Source of the DNA: CAWKGV01 sp963849305
GTDB lineage: Bacteria; Pseudomonadota; Alphaproteobacteria; Acetobacterales; Acetobacteraceae
NCBI GenBank assembly: GCA_963849305.1
Contig: CAWKGV010000022.1
Span: forward strand, 248,001-312,000
Direction of reading: 5' to 3'
Length of the DNA stretch: 64,000 bases
The position numbers and the translations under genes were made by a program. Of this stretch, positions 43,528 to 52,926 are shown one piece after another (the stretch's first letter is position 1; every line of letters starts with the position of its first letter). A model generated the notes under the pieces. The model had not been told where the DNA came from and searched no databases. It saw only the letters and a program-made list of their open reading frames with translations.

Positions 43528-44310
43528 ATGCCAGAGGCCGAACCGATCTTCGGGCGCGTGCTGGTGACCAACGACGACGGGGTCGAGGCAGAGGGTCTGG
43601 AGCTGCTGGAGCACGTCGCAGCCAGCCTCGCCCGCGAGGTCTGGGTCGTCGCGCCGGAGCACGATCAGAGCGGTACCTCGCACTCGATCAGCCTCCATTC
43701 GCCGCTGCGGGTCAGCCGCAAGGGCGAGCGGCGCTTCGCGGTCCTCGGCACGCCTGGGGACTGCGTGGTAATGGGGGTCCGACATCTCATGCGAGATGGT
43801 CCGCCGGAGCTGATTCTCTCTGGGATCAACCGCGGCGCGAATCTCGGCCTGGAAACGGTGTTCTCGGGCACCGTGGGGGCGGCCATGACCGGGATGCTCC
43901 TCGGCGTGCCTTCGATCGCGCTCAGTCAGGCGTTCACCGACCGCGAAGCCGTTCCCTGGGCGACCGCGAGGGCGCTCGCGCCGGAGGTGATCCGCCGCCT
44001 CGTCGCCGGCGGCTGGGGCGAGAGGGCCTGCCTAAACGTCAATTTCCCCGACTGCCCGGCGGAGCAAGCCGGCCCGCTCACCCTGACGCGGCAGGGGGTC
44101 GGATTGCTGGACGACATCGACGTGGTGACGCGCATCGACCCAAGAAATTTCACCTATCACTGGCTACAGTTCCATAGAAGTCCGCGCCAGGAATCCGCGG
44201 ATACCGAGGGCGCCGTCCTTGCCGCTGGCAATGTGTCGGTCACGCCCCTTCGGTTCGAACGGACGGATGACAGCACCCTCGCCCGGATGCGGCAGATCCT
44301 TCGAAACTGA
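43528..44310 (+). CDS. surE: 5'/3'-nucleotidase SurE
   Basis: 260 residues, a metal-dependent nucleoside monophosphatase. The N-terminal metal site VTNDDGVEAEG, the Ser of APEHDQSGTSHSISLHSPLRV and the Asn of ILSGINRGANLG are all present; these are the SurE active-site elements. SurE supports survival in stationary phase and usually clusters with pcm or rpoS, which are not seen here. ATG directly abuts the glycosylase stop codon, so the two are probably co-translated (GGAGG lies just before). Confidence 0.94.
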   Translation: MPEAEPIFGRVLVTNDDGVEAEGLELLEHVAASLAREVWVVAPEHDQSGTSHSISLHSPLRVSRKGERRFAVLGTPGDCVVMGVRHLMRDGPPELILSGINRGANLGLETVFSGTVGAAMTGMLLGVPSIALSQAFTDREAVPWATARALAPEVIRRLVAGGWGERACLNVNFPDCPAEQAGPLTLTRQGVGLLDDIDVVTRIDPRNFTYHWLQFHRSPRQESADTEGAVLAAGNVSVTPLRFERTDDSTLARMRQILRN

Positions 44311-44321
44311 CGCGAGGCCGT

Positions 44322-46302
44322 ATGGCGATATCCCCGAGCAAGCTGCTCATCGGTCGCCGCATCGCCAACCGCGAGGCGGAAGAGCGCAAGATCGGGGTGT
44401 TCGAGGGTGTCCCGGCGATGGGCCTCGACGGGCTCGGATCGGCGGCATACGGGCCCGAGGCCGCGCTGACCATCCTGGTGGCGGCCGGCGCGGCCGGTCT
44501 GCAGGCGATGATCCCGATTATCGGGGTGATCTTGCTGCTGCTGGCGATGCTCTTCTTCTCCTATCGCCAAACCATCGCCGCCTATCCCAGCAACGGCGGT
44601 TCGTACATCGTCGCCAAGGAGAACCTGGGCACCAATGCCGGGCTGCTCGCCGCGGCCGCGCTGATGGTCGATTACACGCTCAACGTCGCGGTCGGCATCT
44701 CGGCCGGCGTCGGCGCGTTGACCTCCGCCGCACCGATGCTGCACCCGTACACGCTCGCGCTCTGCCTCGCGATCCTCGCCGCGGTCACGCTGATCAACCT
44801 GCGCGGCACACGCGAATCCGGGATGGCGCTATCCGTTCCGACCTACCTGTTCATCCTCAGCTTGGGCGGCATCCTCGCCTGGGGCGTGGCGCAGACTTGG
44901 CTCGCGGGCGGCCATCCCCACCCCGTCATTCCGCCGCCGCCAGTGCGCGAGGGCACCGCGGCGCTCGGGATCTGGCTTCTCCTTCGCGCCTTCGCCAGCG
45001 GCTGCACGGCCATGACCGGAGTGGAGGCGGTGAGCAACGGGGTCAGCGCCTTCCGCGACCCCAGGGTTCGCAACGCGCACGGCACGCTCAGCGTCATCGT
45101 CGTCGTGCTCGGCGCCCTCCTGCTGGGTATCGCCTTGATCACGCGTGGCTACGGGATCGGGGCAATGGACCAGACCAAGGCAGGGTATCAGAGCGTGCTG
45201 TCGCAGGTGGTCGGGGCGGTGTACGGCCGTGGATGGCTCTACGACGTCACCATAGGTAGCGTGCTGGTCGTGCTCTGCTTGTCCGCCAACACCAGCTTCA
45301 TTGGGTTCCCGCGCCTCTGTCACATGGTTGCCGCGGACGGCTTCCTGCCGCGCCCGTTCGCGGTGGCGGGGCGGCGACTGGTCTATTCTGTCGGCATCCT
45401 GTTTTTGGCGACTGGCTCCGGGTGCCTGCTCGCGGCGTTCGGCGGCATCACCGACCGCCTGATCCCCCTGTTCGCGGTCGGGGCCTTTCTGTCCTTCACC
45501 ATGTCCCAGGCGGGCATGGCCGTGCACTGGCGGCGCGCGCTCGGCAAGGACCAGGCGGGTGCGGGCCAGGGCGCGGGACGTCGCGGCCGTTCGGCGCACC
45601 GGGCGCGGCTCGTCATCAATGGCAGCGGTGCCATCGCAACCGGCGTGGCTCTCATTATCATCCTGCTCGCCAAGTTCGTCGAAGGCGCCTGGGTGACGGT
45701 CCTCGTCATTCCATGCACGTTGGGGCTGCTCAGGGGCGTTCACCGTTACTACGCGGACATCGACCGGCAGGTGCTTCAGGGCAGCCACCGGCGGATCGAC
45801 GTTCGCGACCATGCCCCGCCCGCCGCCATCGTTCCGATCAAGCGGTGGGATCAGCTGTCGCGCAAGGCGGTCGAGATACGCGCTCCGGCTCTCATCCGAT
45901 GTCACGGCCCTGCACGTGACCACGCTCGAGGGTCCGGAAGCCGACAACGAGGAGCAGCGGCTGCGCCGGGAATGGCACGCATTCGTCGAGCGACCGGCTG
46001 CCGATTCGGGGCTGCGGCCGCCGGCCCTGCTGGTAGTGCCCTCCCAATACCGCAGCGCCGTCGCGCCGCTGTTGCGGGTCATCGAGGACATCGGCACGCG
46101 CTTTCCCGGCCGATCCGTGATGATCGTGCTTCCCGAGCTGGTCGAGGGCCGCTGGTGGGGGTACCTGATGCACACCCATCGCGAACGGCGGGTGCGCGCA
46201 CGCCTGCTGCGCTTCGGCGGCCCGAGTGTCACCGTGGTCTCCGTGCCGTGGCAATTGCAGGTATCGGGACCGGAGCAGGGGTTGGCCGAAGAGGAGACAT
46301 AG
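44322..46302 (+). pseudogene. APC-superfamily amino-acid/potassium permease, frameshifted in the cytosolic tail
   Basis: Twelve hydrophobic segments occupy about residues 45-480, beginning KIGVFEGVPAMGLDGLGSAAYGPEAAL and SYRQTIAAYPSNGGSYIVAKENLG, which identify the APC (COG0531) permeases. The open frame runs into low-quality text after KAVEI at about 45875. Deleting one A (45876) gives KAVEYALRLSSDVTALHVTTLEGPEADNEEQ, a universal-stress-like cytosolic tail, ending at 46302; this matches the expected 650-660 residues. The transport domain is unaffected. Substrate unknown. An error in the sequence is as likely as a mutation. Confidence 0.82.
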
Positions 46303-46303
46303 C

Positions 46304-46684
46304 GGCGGAACTTGTCCCGGTTTCGCGCGGGGAGCGCTGAGTAGGGTCTGCTATAGCGACTTCTCCTCGTCATGGTCGGCGAAGGCCGACCATCCACGAC
46401 TTCTCCCGTGACGTCGAGGCAAGTCGTGGACCCGGCGGTATCCCAGCCGTTCGTCGGCTGATCCTCGCAGGCGGTCAGGCCCGACGTTTTCACGACCCGC
46501 CGCGTCGCGATTTGCATCAGCGCGACCTCGACATCGCGCTGAACGTCGATCGCCATGACTTCGCGATCAGGGTCAAGATCGAAGATGGACGGCCGGTGGC
46601 CCGCATCCAGGAGTCGAGGACATATGATTGACTGCGCGGCCCGTGCCGAACATGACCCCCGCCGTGCCTGTTGCCCGCATTGCC
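46304..46684. other. 381-base stretch with REP-like palindromes and an unconfirmed short frame
   Basis: The first half holds the paired palindromes at 46372-46429. From about 46437 to 46630 on the + strand a frame reads VRRLILAGGQARRFHDPP and DIALNVDRHDFAIRVKIEDG to TATGATTGA. Codon third positions are GC-rich, as in real genes here, but there is no normal start codon, so I do not call it a gene. It may be a remnant. Confidence 0.4.
46372..46429. repeat. Composite REP-like element
   Basis: Two inverted repeats in tandem: ATGGTCGGC (46372-46380) with GCCGACCAT (46385-46393), and CCACGACTT (46394-46402) with AAGTCGTGG (46421-46429). Elements of this build are scattered between genes in alphaproteobacteria. 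It sits after the permease gene. Confidence 0.7.
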
Positions 46685-46978
46685 TCAGGGCGGCACCGGC
46701 GGCGCCCGCGACAGCACTGGTACCCATTTCAGCCCGTCCTTCTTCCGCACCAGCAGCGCGACGAACAGCCGGTCGCTCTTGCGCGCCGCCGCCGCCGCAC
46801 GCTCGAACGCGGCCGGGTCCGCGACAGGCGTGCCGTCCACCTGGACGATGACGTTGCCCGGCACCAGGCCAGCGGCGCCGCCGGCGCTGTCCGGATCGAC
46901 CGAGGTGATCAGCGCACCGGATGTCAGGTCGACGTCGTAGCGCTTGCGCATCGCTGGCGTCAGCGCTGGCGGGCACAT
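46685..46978 (-). pseudogene. Orphan PDZ domain, C-terminal fragment of a DegP/HtrA-type protease
   Basis: About 97 residues. LTPAMRKRYDVDLTSGALIT followed by SVDPDSAGGAAGLVPGNVIVQVDGTPVADPAAFERA is a complete PDZ repeat of the kind ending HtrA/DegP serine proteases. There is no trypsin-like domain upstream; the frame instead runs into the XRE regulator gene. It is probably the stump of a protease gene cut off by rearrangement. A freestanding PDZ protein starting at ATG 46978, seven bases after the regulator's stop, cannot be excluded. Confidence 0.6.
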
Positions 46979-46985
46979 TCTCGGA

Positions 46986-47279
46986 TCAGGCGGCCGCGCG
47001 CGTGATCTCCATCCGCACCGCCAGCCCGGCGCGCTCAGCCAACGCCACCAGAGCATCCAGGCTGAACTTGGAAACCCGGCCGCGTAGGAGATCATTCAAC
47101 CTCGGCTGGGTGACACCTAGCCGAACGGCAGCCCGAGCCTGCGTCACCTGCCATCCTTGCACCGCGCTACACACGGCAATCGCCAGTTCCGACCTCAGCC
47201 GCATGTTGGCCGCCGCCTCGTGTGTCTCCCGCAGGGCATCCCATACGCTCGCGAAGGTCGGTACAGGATCGTCGGTCAT
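46986..47279 (-). CDS. XRE-family helix-turn-helix protein (HigA-like)
   Basis: 97 residues from ATG 47279 with GGGAGAG upstream. The C-terminal half is a Cro/CI-type HTH: GWQVTQARAAVRLGVTQPRLNDLLRGRVSKFSLDALVALAERAGLAVRMEI. This layout (leader of about 35 residues, then HTH) is that of antitoxins of HigBA-type systems, where the toxin gene precedes it. Upstream, one frame ends in AKKTASRLRRISAGRAG with its TGA overlapping this ATG. That could be the tail of a lost HigB-like toxin, but it is too short to call. Confidence 0.8.
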   Translation of the reverse strand: MTDDPVPTFASVWDALRETHEAAANMRLRSELAIAVCSAVQGWQVTQARAAVRLGVTQPRLNDLLRGRVSKFSLDALVALAERAGLAVRMEITRAAA

Positions 47280-47389
47280 CCAGCTCTCCCTGCGCTGATC
47301 CGCCGTAGCCGCGACGCGGTCTTTTTCGCAACGCTCTGCGCGATTGAAGGCGAGCATCAATCGGGCAACTCGCGAAGATCTGCGCGACG

Positions 47390-50300
47390 TCACCCCTCGT
47401 CCGCCGCCAGCAGCGCCGCGTTCCCGCCGGCCGCGGCGGTGTTCACCGAGACGACACGCTCCTCGGCGAACCGATACAGCGTGATCGGCCCTCCCGCCTT
47501 CGGCCCGGTCCCCGACAGCCCCCGCCCGCCGAACGGCTGCACGCCGATGACAGCGCCGATTTGGTTGCGGTTGACATAAGCGTTGCCGACATGCAGCCGC
47601 TCCACGATCCGCTGCTGCGCGGTCTCGATCCGCGAGTGAACGCCGAGCGTGAGCCCGTACCCGGTCCCCGCGATCGCGTCCAGCACCTCGTCCAGCCGGT
47701 CGGCCGCGTAGCGCGCCACATGCAGCACCGGCCCGAATACCTCGCCCCGCAACACCGATGCATCGGGCAGCAGGAAGGCGCGCGGGGCGAAGAACGTGCC
47801 GTGCTCGGTCCCGGCCGGCAGTCCAAGCTCGAACAACGGCCGTCCCATTCGCGCGCAATACTCCTCAAGCCCCGCCCGCGCCTTCTCGTCGATCACCGGC
47901 CCGACATCGGTCGCAAGGTCGAGCGGATCGCCGATCACCAATGTCTCCGCCGCCCCCGCGAGCATCCGCAGCACGCGGTCGGCGATCTCCTCCTGCACGC
48001 ACAGCAGCCGCAACGCCGAGCAACGCTGCCCCGCCGAGCCGAACGCGCTGACGATGACATCCGTCACCACCTGCTCGGGCAGCGCCGAGCTGTCCACGAT
48101 CATCGCATTGACCCCGCCGGTCTCCGCGATCAAGGGCACGATCGGCCCCGGCCGCTCGGCCAGCGCGCGAGCGATCGCCTGCGCTGTCTCGGTCCCGCCC
48201 GTGAGCGCCACGCCGGCAATGCGGTGATCAGTAACCAGCGTCTTTCCGATAGCGCCGTCGCCCACAACCAGTGCAAGCGCCTCGCGCGGCACGCCGGCCT
48301 GGTGCAGCAGCGCCACCGCGCGGCCCGCGATCAGCGGCGTTTGCTCCGCCGGCTTCGCCGCCACAGCGTTGCCGGCGGCGAGCGCGGCGGCGACCTGGCC
48401 CGTGAAAATCGCCAGCGGAAAGTTCCACGGCGAAATGGCCGCGAACACGCCGCGTCCGCCGAGCTGCCAGGTGTTGCGCTCGCCGGTTGGGCCGGGCAGC
48501 TCGCGCGGCCGCCCGAACTGCTCGCGCGCCCGAGCGGCATACCAGCGGCAAGCGTCGGCCGCCTCGCGCACCTCCGCCACCCCGTCCGCGAGCGTCTTGC
48601 CGCCTTCGCTTGCCAGCAGGAACAGCAACTCGTCGCGCGCCCCTTCGATCAGATCGGCGGCCCGGTCGAGCACGGCGGCGCGATGCGACCCTCCCGTCCG
48701 GTCCCAGTCGCGCCAGCCACGCGCGAGCTGGGCCAGCGCGGCGTCGATCTCCGCCGGCCGCGCATCGGCGGCACGGCCAACCAGCACGCGCCGATCAGCA
48801 GGGCTGCGGATCTCGCGCTCCGGCCCGGAACCGCCGACGCGCAGCGGCCCCGCCGCGTGCGAGCGAACCGACGCCAGCAGGGCAGGGGCCGTCGCCCGGT
48901 CGCCCAGATCGAAGCCCGCCGAGTTGGCGCGGTCGGGATAAAGCGCGCGCGGCAGCGGGATGCGCGGGTTGGGGCTCGCGCCCACGGCGCGCACGCGCGC
49001 GACCGGATCGGCGATGATCGCTTCCTCCGGCACCGCGGGATCGACCAGCCGATGCACGAAGCTGGTATTGGCGCCGTTCTCCAGTAGGCGCCGGACCAGA
49101 TAGGCGAGCAGATCCTCGTGCGTGCCGACCGGGGCATAGACGCGCACCGGGCAAGCGGGGCCGACCACGCCGCCATACAGCGCCTCGCCCATCCCGTGCA
49201 GCCGCTGCATCTCGAATTCGCCGCCGTTCGCGGTCTCCAGGATGGTCGCCAGGCTGTGCGCGTTATGCGTGGCGAAGGCGGGGCGCAGCGCGTCGCGTCG
49301 CTCCAGCATCCGCCGCGCGCAGGCCAGCCAGCTTACATCCGTCGCCGCCTTACGGGTAAACACCGGATAATCGGAATGGCCCTGTACCTGCGCGAGCTTG
49401 ATCTCGGTATCCCAGTAGGCGCCTTTCACCAGCCGCGCCGGCACGCGATGGCCGTTCGCGAGCGCCTGCGCGGCGGCCCAGTCGATCACCGCCGGGGCGC
49501 GCTTCTGGTATGCCTGGATGGCGAGCCCCAACCCGTCCCAGCCGGCCAGGCGCGGATCGGCGAGCACGGCGGCGAACACATCGAGGCTGATCTCCAGCCG
49601 CTCCGCCTCCTCCGCATCGACCGTGAGCCCAATGCCCGGCCATCTTGGCCAGGAGGGCGAGCGCGCCGAGCCCCTCGATCAGCGCGGGTACGCAGCGCGC
49701 CGCCTGGAGCGGTTCGTAGCGCGGGTGCAGTGCCGAGAGCTTGACCGAGATACCCGGCCCGTCCACCGGCCCCGCTCCGCCGCTGGCCCGCCCGATCGCC
49801 CCGATCGCGGCCCCGTAGGCCGCCATGTAGCGCGCCGCGTCGGCCTGCGTCTTGGCCGCCTCGCCCAGCATGTCGAAGCTGTAGCGCCAGCGCCGTCCCT
49901 CGGCGGTGCCCGCGCGCGCCAGCGCCTCGTCGATGGTGCGGCCCATGACGAACTGGCGCGCCAGCACCCGCATTCCCCGCCGCATCGCGGCGCGGATCAC
50001 CGGCTCGCCTAGGCGGCGCAGCATCCGCATGATCGCCGCCTGCACGCCGCCCTCCGCCTCCTCGCGCGAGAGCACGTGTCCGGTCAGCAGGAATGCCCAG
50101 GCCGAGGCGTTCACCGCCAGCCCATCTCCCTGGCCGATATGCGCGGCCCAGTCGGCGGCGGCGATGCGGTCCTCGATCAGCGCATCGGCGGTGGCTGCGT
50201 CGGGGATGCGCAGCAACGCCTCGGCCAGGCAGAGCAGGGCGACGCCCTCGGCGGTGCCGAGCCCGTATTCCTTGAGGAACCCGGTCACGCCCGCGCCTGG

Positions 50301-50462
50301 CGTATACGCCTTTCGCGCCGAACGGATCAGCGCCCGGGCGCGGGCCTCGACGCGCACGCCGAGTTTGCCAGGCAGCGTCGCTTCCGCCATCAGCGGCGCC
50401 AAAGCCTCCGGTTCCGAGACCCGGTGCAGTCGACGCAGGGCGGCGCGGTCGTCGGCCCTCAC
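47390..50462 (-). pseudogene. putA: Bifunctional proline dehydrogenase / P5C dehydrogenase PutA, one-base frameshift
   Basis: About 1,023 residues from GTG 50462 (GGAGAGGA upstream). The proline dehydrogenase half includes RAYTPGAGVTGFLKEYGLGTAEGVALLCLAEALLRIPD and SFDMLGEAAKT. The aldehyde dehydrogenase half has AAISPWNFPLAIFTGQVAAALAAGNAV, IAETGGVNAMIVDSSALPEQV with the Glu, and GSAGQRCSALRLL with the nucleophilic Cys. The frame breaks at 49635-49637: three G where two restore AKMAGIGLTVDAEEAERLEIS. No ribbon-helix-helix DNA-binding domain is present, so this PutA is an enzyme only. It oxidises proline to glutamate at the membrane, feeding electrons to quinone. Confidence 0.92.
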
Positions 50463-50497
50463 CCAATCCTCTCCAGAGGGAGACGGCTAGACCCTAG

Positions 50498-50764
50498 CTA
50501 GCGCGAGGTGCTGCTGGAGCCACTGGCATCTGCGGCCGTCCCTTGCGAGGTGGCAGACGGCGTCTGGCTTTGGGCGGCCTTCTTGTTGGCATAGTGGTGG
50601 CCGACGGCGCAGCCGGCTGCGGCGCCGGTGAGCGTATGGTGACCAGCGACGTGGCCCGCCGCTCCGCCGACGATCGCTCCCTTGATGCAGCCCTTGGCCA
50701 TCACCGGCGTCACCCAGGCCGGCACCGCGAGAGCCAGCGCCGCCGCAACGAAAATCGACTTCAT
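50498..50764 (-). CDS. Small exported glycine-zipper protein
   Basis: 88 residues. Signal peptide MKSIFVAAALALAVPAWVTPVMA, then a glycine-zipper region (IKGAIVGGAAGHVAGHHTLTGAAAGCAVGHHYA) that should insert into or span a membrane as a hairpin, and a Ser/Thr/Gln-rich tail. It has the look of Rickettsia 17-kDa/YMGG-like proteins. It is the last of a run of small minus-strand envelope and stress genes. Function unknown. Confidence 0.7.
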   Translation of the reverse strand: MKSIFVAAALALAVPAWVTPVMAKGCIKGAIVGGAAGHVAGHHTLTGAAAGCAVGHHYANKKAAQSQTPSATSQGTAADASGSSSTSR

Positions 50765-50809
50765 GACATATCCTTCTTGTTTCGAACTGTCCGCGCCAAG
50801 CCGCCCGAA

Positions 50810-51034
50810 TCATCGGAGCGGCATGAGCCAAGCCAGGACGTAGCCGAGCGCGCCGGCCATCAGGAGAGCCGATAGCGGCTGTCGCTTCACGTTTCGGCTG
50901 AGGGTTTCGGTTGCATCACGTGCCTGGTCAACCGCCTCGCCATAAGCGGTGTGAGCCTCGCCGGCAACCTGACGGACCTCTTCGATCGCCAGAGTGACCA
51001 AGGCCAAGGTGAGCACAGCCAGGATGGGTTTCAT
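50810..51034 (-). CDS. Small membrane protein, paralogue of the adjacent CsbD/DUF883-like gene
   Basis: 74 residues. An N-terminal hydrophobic segment (MKPILAVLTLALVTLAI) precedes VRQVAGEAHTAYGEAVDQARD and a C-terminal membrane helix (LSALLMAGALGYVLAWLM), as in DUF883/ElaB-type proteins. The last 54 or so residues align throughout with the C-terminus of the gene at 51077-51350 (ARQVAGQAQGAYGQAVDQARD and GYLLGWLTLRR), so the two arose by tandem duplication with different N-termini. GGAG lies upstream of the ATG. DUF883-like proteins bind the membrane and may tether ribosomes under stress. Confidence 0.7.
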   Translation of the reverse strand: MKPILAVLTLALVTLAIEEVRQVAGEAHTAYGEAVDQARDATETLSRNVKRQPLSALLMAGALGYVLAWLMPLR

Positions 51035-51076
51035 GGGGACGCTCCGTGTTCAGGCCCTCTGCGCCAAGCCGGGGGG

Positions 51077-51350
51077 TCAGCGGCGCAGAGTCAGCCAGCC
51101 CAGCAGATAACCGATGCCCATGGCGATCACGAGGGCCATCAAGGGTTGTTGCTCCACGCTGTGGCTGACCGCACCGGCAGCATCCCGCGCCTGATCGACA
51201 GCCTGGCCATAGGCGCCTTGAGCCTGGCCGGCAACCTGGCGGGCCTTGCCCCTGATCCGTGTTCCTGTTAGAGCCCGTCAACCCGCCGAAGGCATCCTCG
51301 ATGAATCCAGCGATTCTCTCGAACGCGCCTTCGACCCGGTTCTGATTCAT
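51077..51350 (-). pseudogene. CsbD-like stress protein with C-terminal membrane anchor, frameshifted
   Basis: ATG 51350 follows GGAGGAG. It opens MNQNRVEGAFERIAGFIEDAFGGLTG, a CsbD-like motif. One extra G in the run at 51249-51252 (CCCC on +) breaks the frame. Without it the protein continues GKARQVAGQAQGAYGQAVDQ and ends in a membrane helix GIGYLLGWLTLRR at 51077, about 90 residues. The restored C-terminus is strongly similar to the neighbouring intact gene, which supports the repair and suggests a recent mutation or sequencing indel. Confidence 0.7.
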
Positions 51351-51424
51351 GGTGGGTCTCCTCCGTTCGATTTTTGCCATTGGGGGCGGGCCTTCGCGGG
51401 CCGCCCCCTTGCCTGCAATCCGAA

Positions 51425-52273
51425 TTAGCTCTTGCGTGCAGGCCCCTTGTCATGCTGCGCGCCCTCCGCATGGGGGACGGCAGGCTTCTTGTCGTTCTGC
51501 TCGTTTTCCGGCTTTTTGTCCTGCGGCGCGGGGCCGAATTTCTTGGCTTCCTGCATCGCCTCCGCCACGGCGTGAGGAGCAGGGTGTTTGTCCTCCTGCC
51601 GGTTTTCCGGTTGCGGCGCGGCAAGCTGCTTGTCCTGCTGCGGGGCGGGCAATTTTGTTTCGAACTTGGCGATTTCCGCCTCGTGCCGGGGGGCGGGCAG
51701 CACCTTGCCCGCGTGCTCTACCTTCACCTCGTCCCGCCGAACCGTGTCCCGTACCGTCTCGGTGCGCTCGGTGACTTGCTTGCGCAGGACGATCTCTTCC
51801 CGAAGGTGGACGCTTTTCCAGACATCGGCGACCTCGAAGGTGTCGGTCATCTCGACCGCCTTCTCCGTCAGGGTGTCCATCGCACTGGATGCCGTCGGCT
51901 TTCGGCGCTCCACAATAACTTTCTCTTCCCGCAACGATACCTGCCGCTCCACCGGGGTTTCCACCACGACCCGCCGAAGCCGCGTCGTGTCGCCCTGCAC
52001 CGTGCGGGTACCCACATTCAATGTCTCTTCCCCGACCGGAATGACCTCGACAGCGTTGGTGGACCGTTCGGCCGTCTTGGCGGTCCGCTGGTCATAGCGG
52101 GCGCCGTAATCGGACCGAGTATCATAGTCCGACCGAGTGCCGTAGTCGGATAACGCATTCAGCGACGCTTTCTGCAATGAAAGCATCCAGTCAACAAAAG
52201 AGAGACCGATGTTCACCGGTGCATCCGACCATGTATCTGTATAACGCCTATTACTGCCCGTCTCGTATGGCAT
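51425..52273 (-). CDS. YsnF/AvaK-type (DUF2382) stress protein
   Basis: 282 residues, highly charged. The DUF2382 core covers about residues 75-190: VEVIPVGEETLNVGTRTVQG, VVVETPVERQVSLREEKVIVERRKPT, then VHLREEIVLRKQVTERTETVRDTVRRDEVKVE, the paired beta-hairpin unit typical of YsnF. A long tail rich in Pro, Lys, Gln and Glu follows and is probably disordered. Near the start are short degenerate SDYGTRSDYDTRSDYGAR repeats. B. subtilis ysnF is a general-stress gene. Function here is inferred to be desiccation or membrane stress protection. Confidence 0.85.
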   Translation of the reverse strand: MPYETGSNRRYTDTWSDAPVNIGLSFVDWMLSLQKASLNALSDYGTRSDYDTRSDYGARYDQRTAKTAERSTNAVEVIPVGEETLNVGTRTVQGDTTRLRRVVVETPVERQVSLREEKVIVERRKPTASSAMDTLTEKAVEMTDTFEVADVWKSVHLREEIVLRKQVTERTETVRDTVRRDEVKVEHAGKVLPAPRHEAEIAKFETKLPAPQQDKQLAAPQPENRQEDKHPAPHAVAEAMQEAKKFGPAPQDKKPENEQNDKKPAVPHAEGAQHDKGPARKS

Positions 52274-52443
52274 AACTCACTCCTAAATTTGATTGCTTGT
52301 TCTTCCTGTCTGAGCCACGGTTCAACGCGCCTGGCCACTCGGACATCTACGCTGCAATGCAGCATAGCGCAAGAGACCGACCCCGAATTTCGCATTCGCA
52401 GGCGTGACCCTCACCGTTGCTCGACGGTGCCGAAGCAGAAACG

Positions 52444-52462
52444 AGCGGGGGCCAAGCCCGCT
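52444..52462 (-). terminator. Possible terminator after the PRC-barrel gene
   Basis: AGCGGG (52444-52449) and CCCGCT (52457-52462) form a GC stem about 30 bases beyond the PRC-barrel stop on the minus strand. It is followed by CGTTTCT rather than a full T-run, so it is weak or not intrinsic. Confidence 0.35.
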
Positions 52463-52490
52463 GAGACATGAGCCCCCGAGCATGGCCGGA

Positions 52491-52886
52491 TCAGATTGTC
52501 GATTGTCCCGAGGATGCGACCCCAGGCACACCGTAATAGTCATTGACCCGCCGACCCCAAGCCTCGTCGTCCCATTCCGCGGTGTCATTGGCCGCGTAGG
52601 AGGGGGCGCCTTCAAGCCGGGCCTTGTCGACATCGACGATATAGCCGCCCTGGCGAGGGTCATACCGGAGGGCCTTCCACGGTAACGGATAATAGGAGTC
52701 GCCGATGCCGAGGAAGCCGCCAAAGCTGAGAATGGCGTACTCCGTATTACCGGAAACTTTGTTGATCATCACGTCATACACGCTCCCCAGCTTCTCGCCG
52801 GCGGGGTTGTAGACGTTGGTTCCGTTCACCTTGCTGGCTGCGATCAGGTGACCAGACGTATCACTCGGGTTATCAACGTTTGCCAT
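52491..52886 (-). CDS. PRC-barrel domain protein
   Basis: 131 residues from ATG 52886 (AAAGGAAT upstream); an in-frame start 24 codons earlier would overlap the GlsB gene and is less likely. The PRC barrel is HLIAASKVNGTNVYNPAGEKLGSVYDVMINKVSGNTEYAILSFGGFLGIGDSYYPLPWKALRYDPRQGGYIVDVDKARLEGAP. Such stand-alone PRC-barrel proteins are abundant in stress islands of Rhizobiales and Acetobacteraceae; role unproven. The C-terminal WDDEAWGRRVNDYYGVP motif is typical of this subgroup. Confidence 0.85.
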   Translation of the reverse strand: MANVDNPSDTSGHLIAASKVNGTNVYNPAGEKLGSVYDVMINKVSGNTEYAILSFGGFLGIGDSYYPLPWKALRYDPRQGGYIVDVDKARLEGAPSYAANDTAEWDDEAWGRRVNDYYGVPGVASSGQSTI

Positions 52887-52926
52887 TTGACCATTCCTTT
52901 CAATTACAACGAAGACTTCTCGGCCA

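Noticed and set aside
46437..46630. Short + strand frame with coding-like codon use (RRFHDPP...RVKIEDG)
   Set aside because: No usable start codon and no recognised family; listed only in the intergenic entry.
44829..46976. A 715-codon minus-strand frame opposite the APC permease
   Set aside because: Antisense shadow of a membrane-protein gene; low-complexity text with no domain, and the + strand gene is well supported.
47280..47389. Possible tail of a HigB-like toxin before the XRE gene (AKKTASRLRRISAGRAG, TGA overlapping ATG)
   Set aside because: Too short and too Arg/Lys-rich by composition to distinguish from chance.
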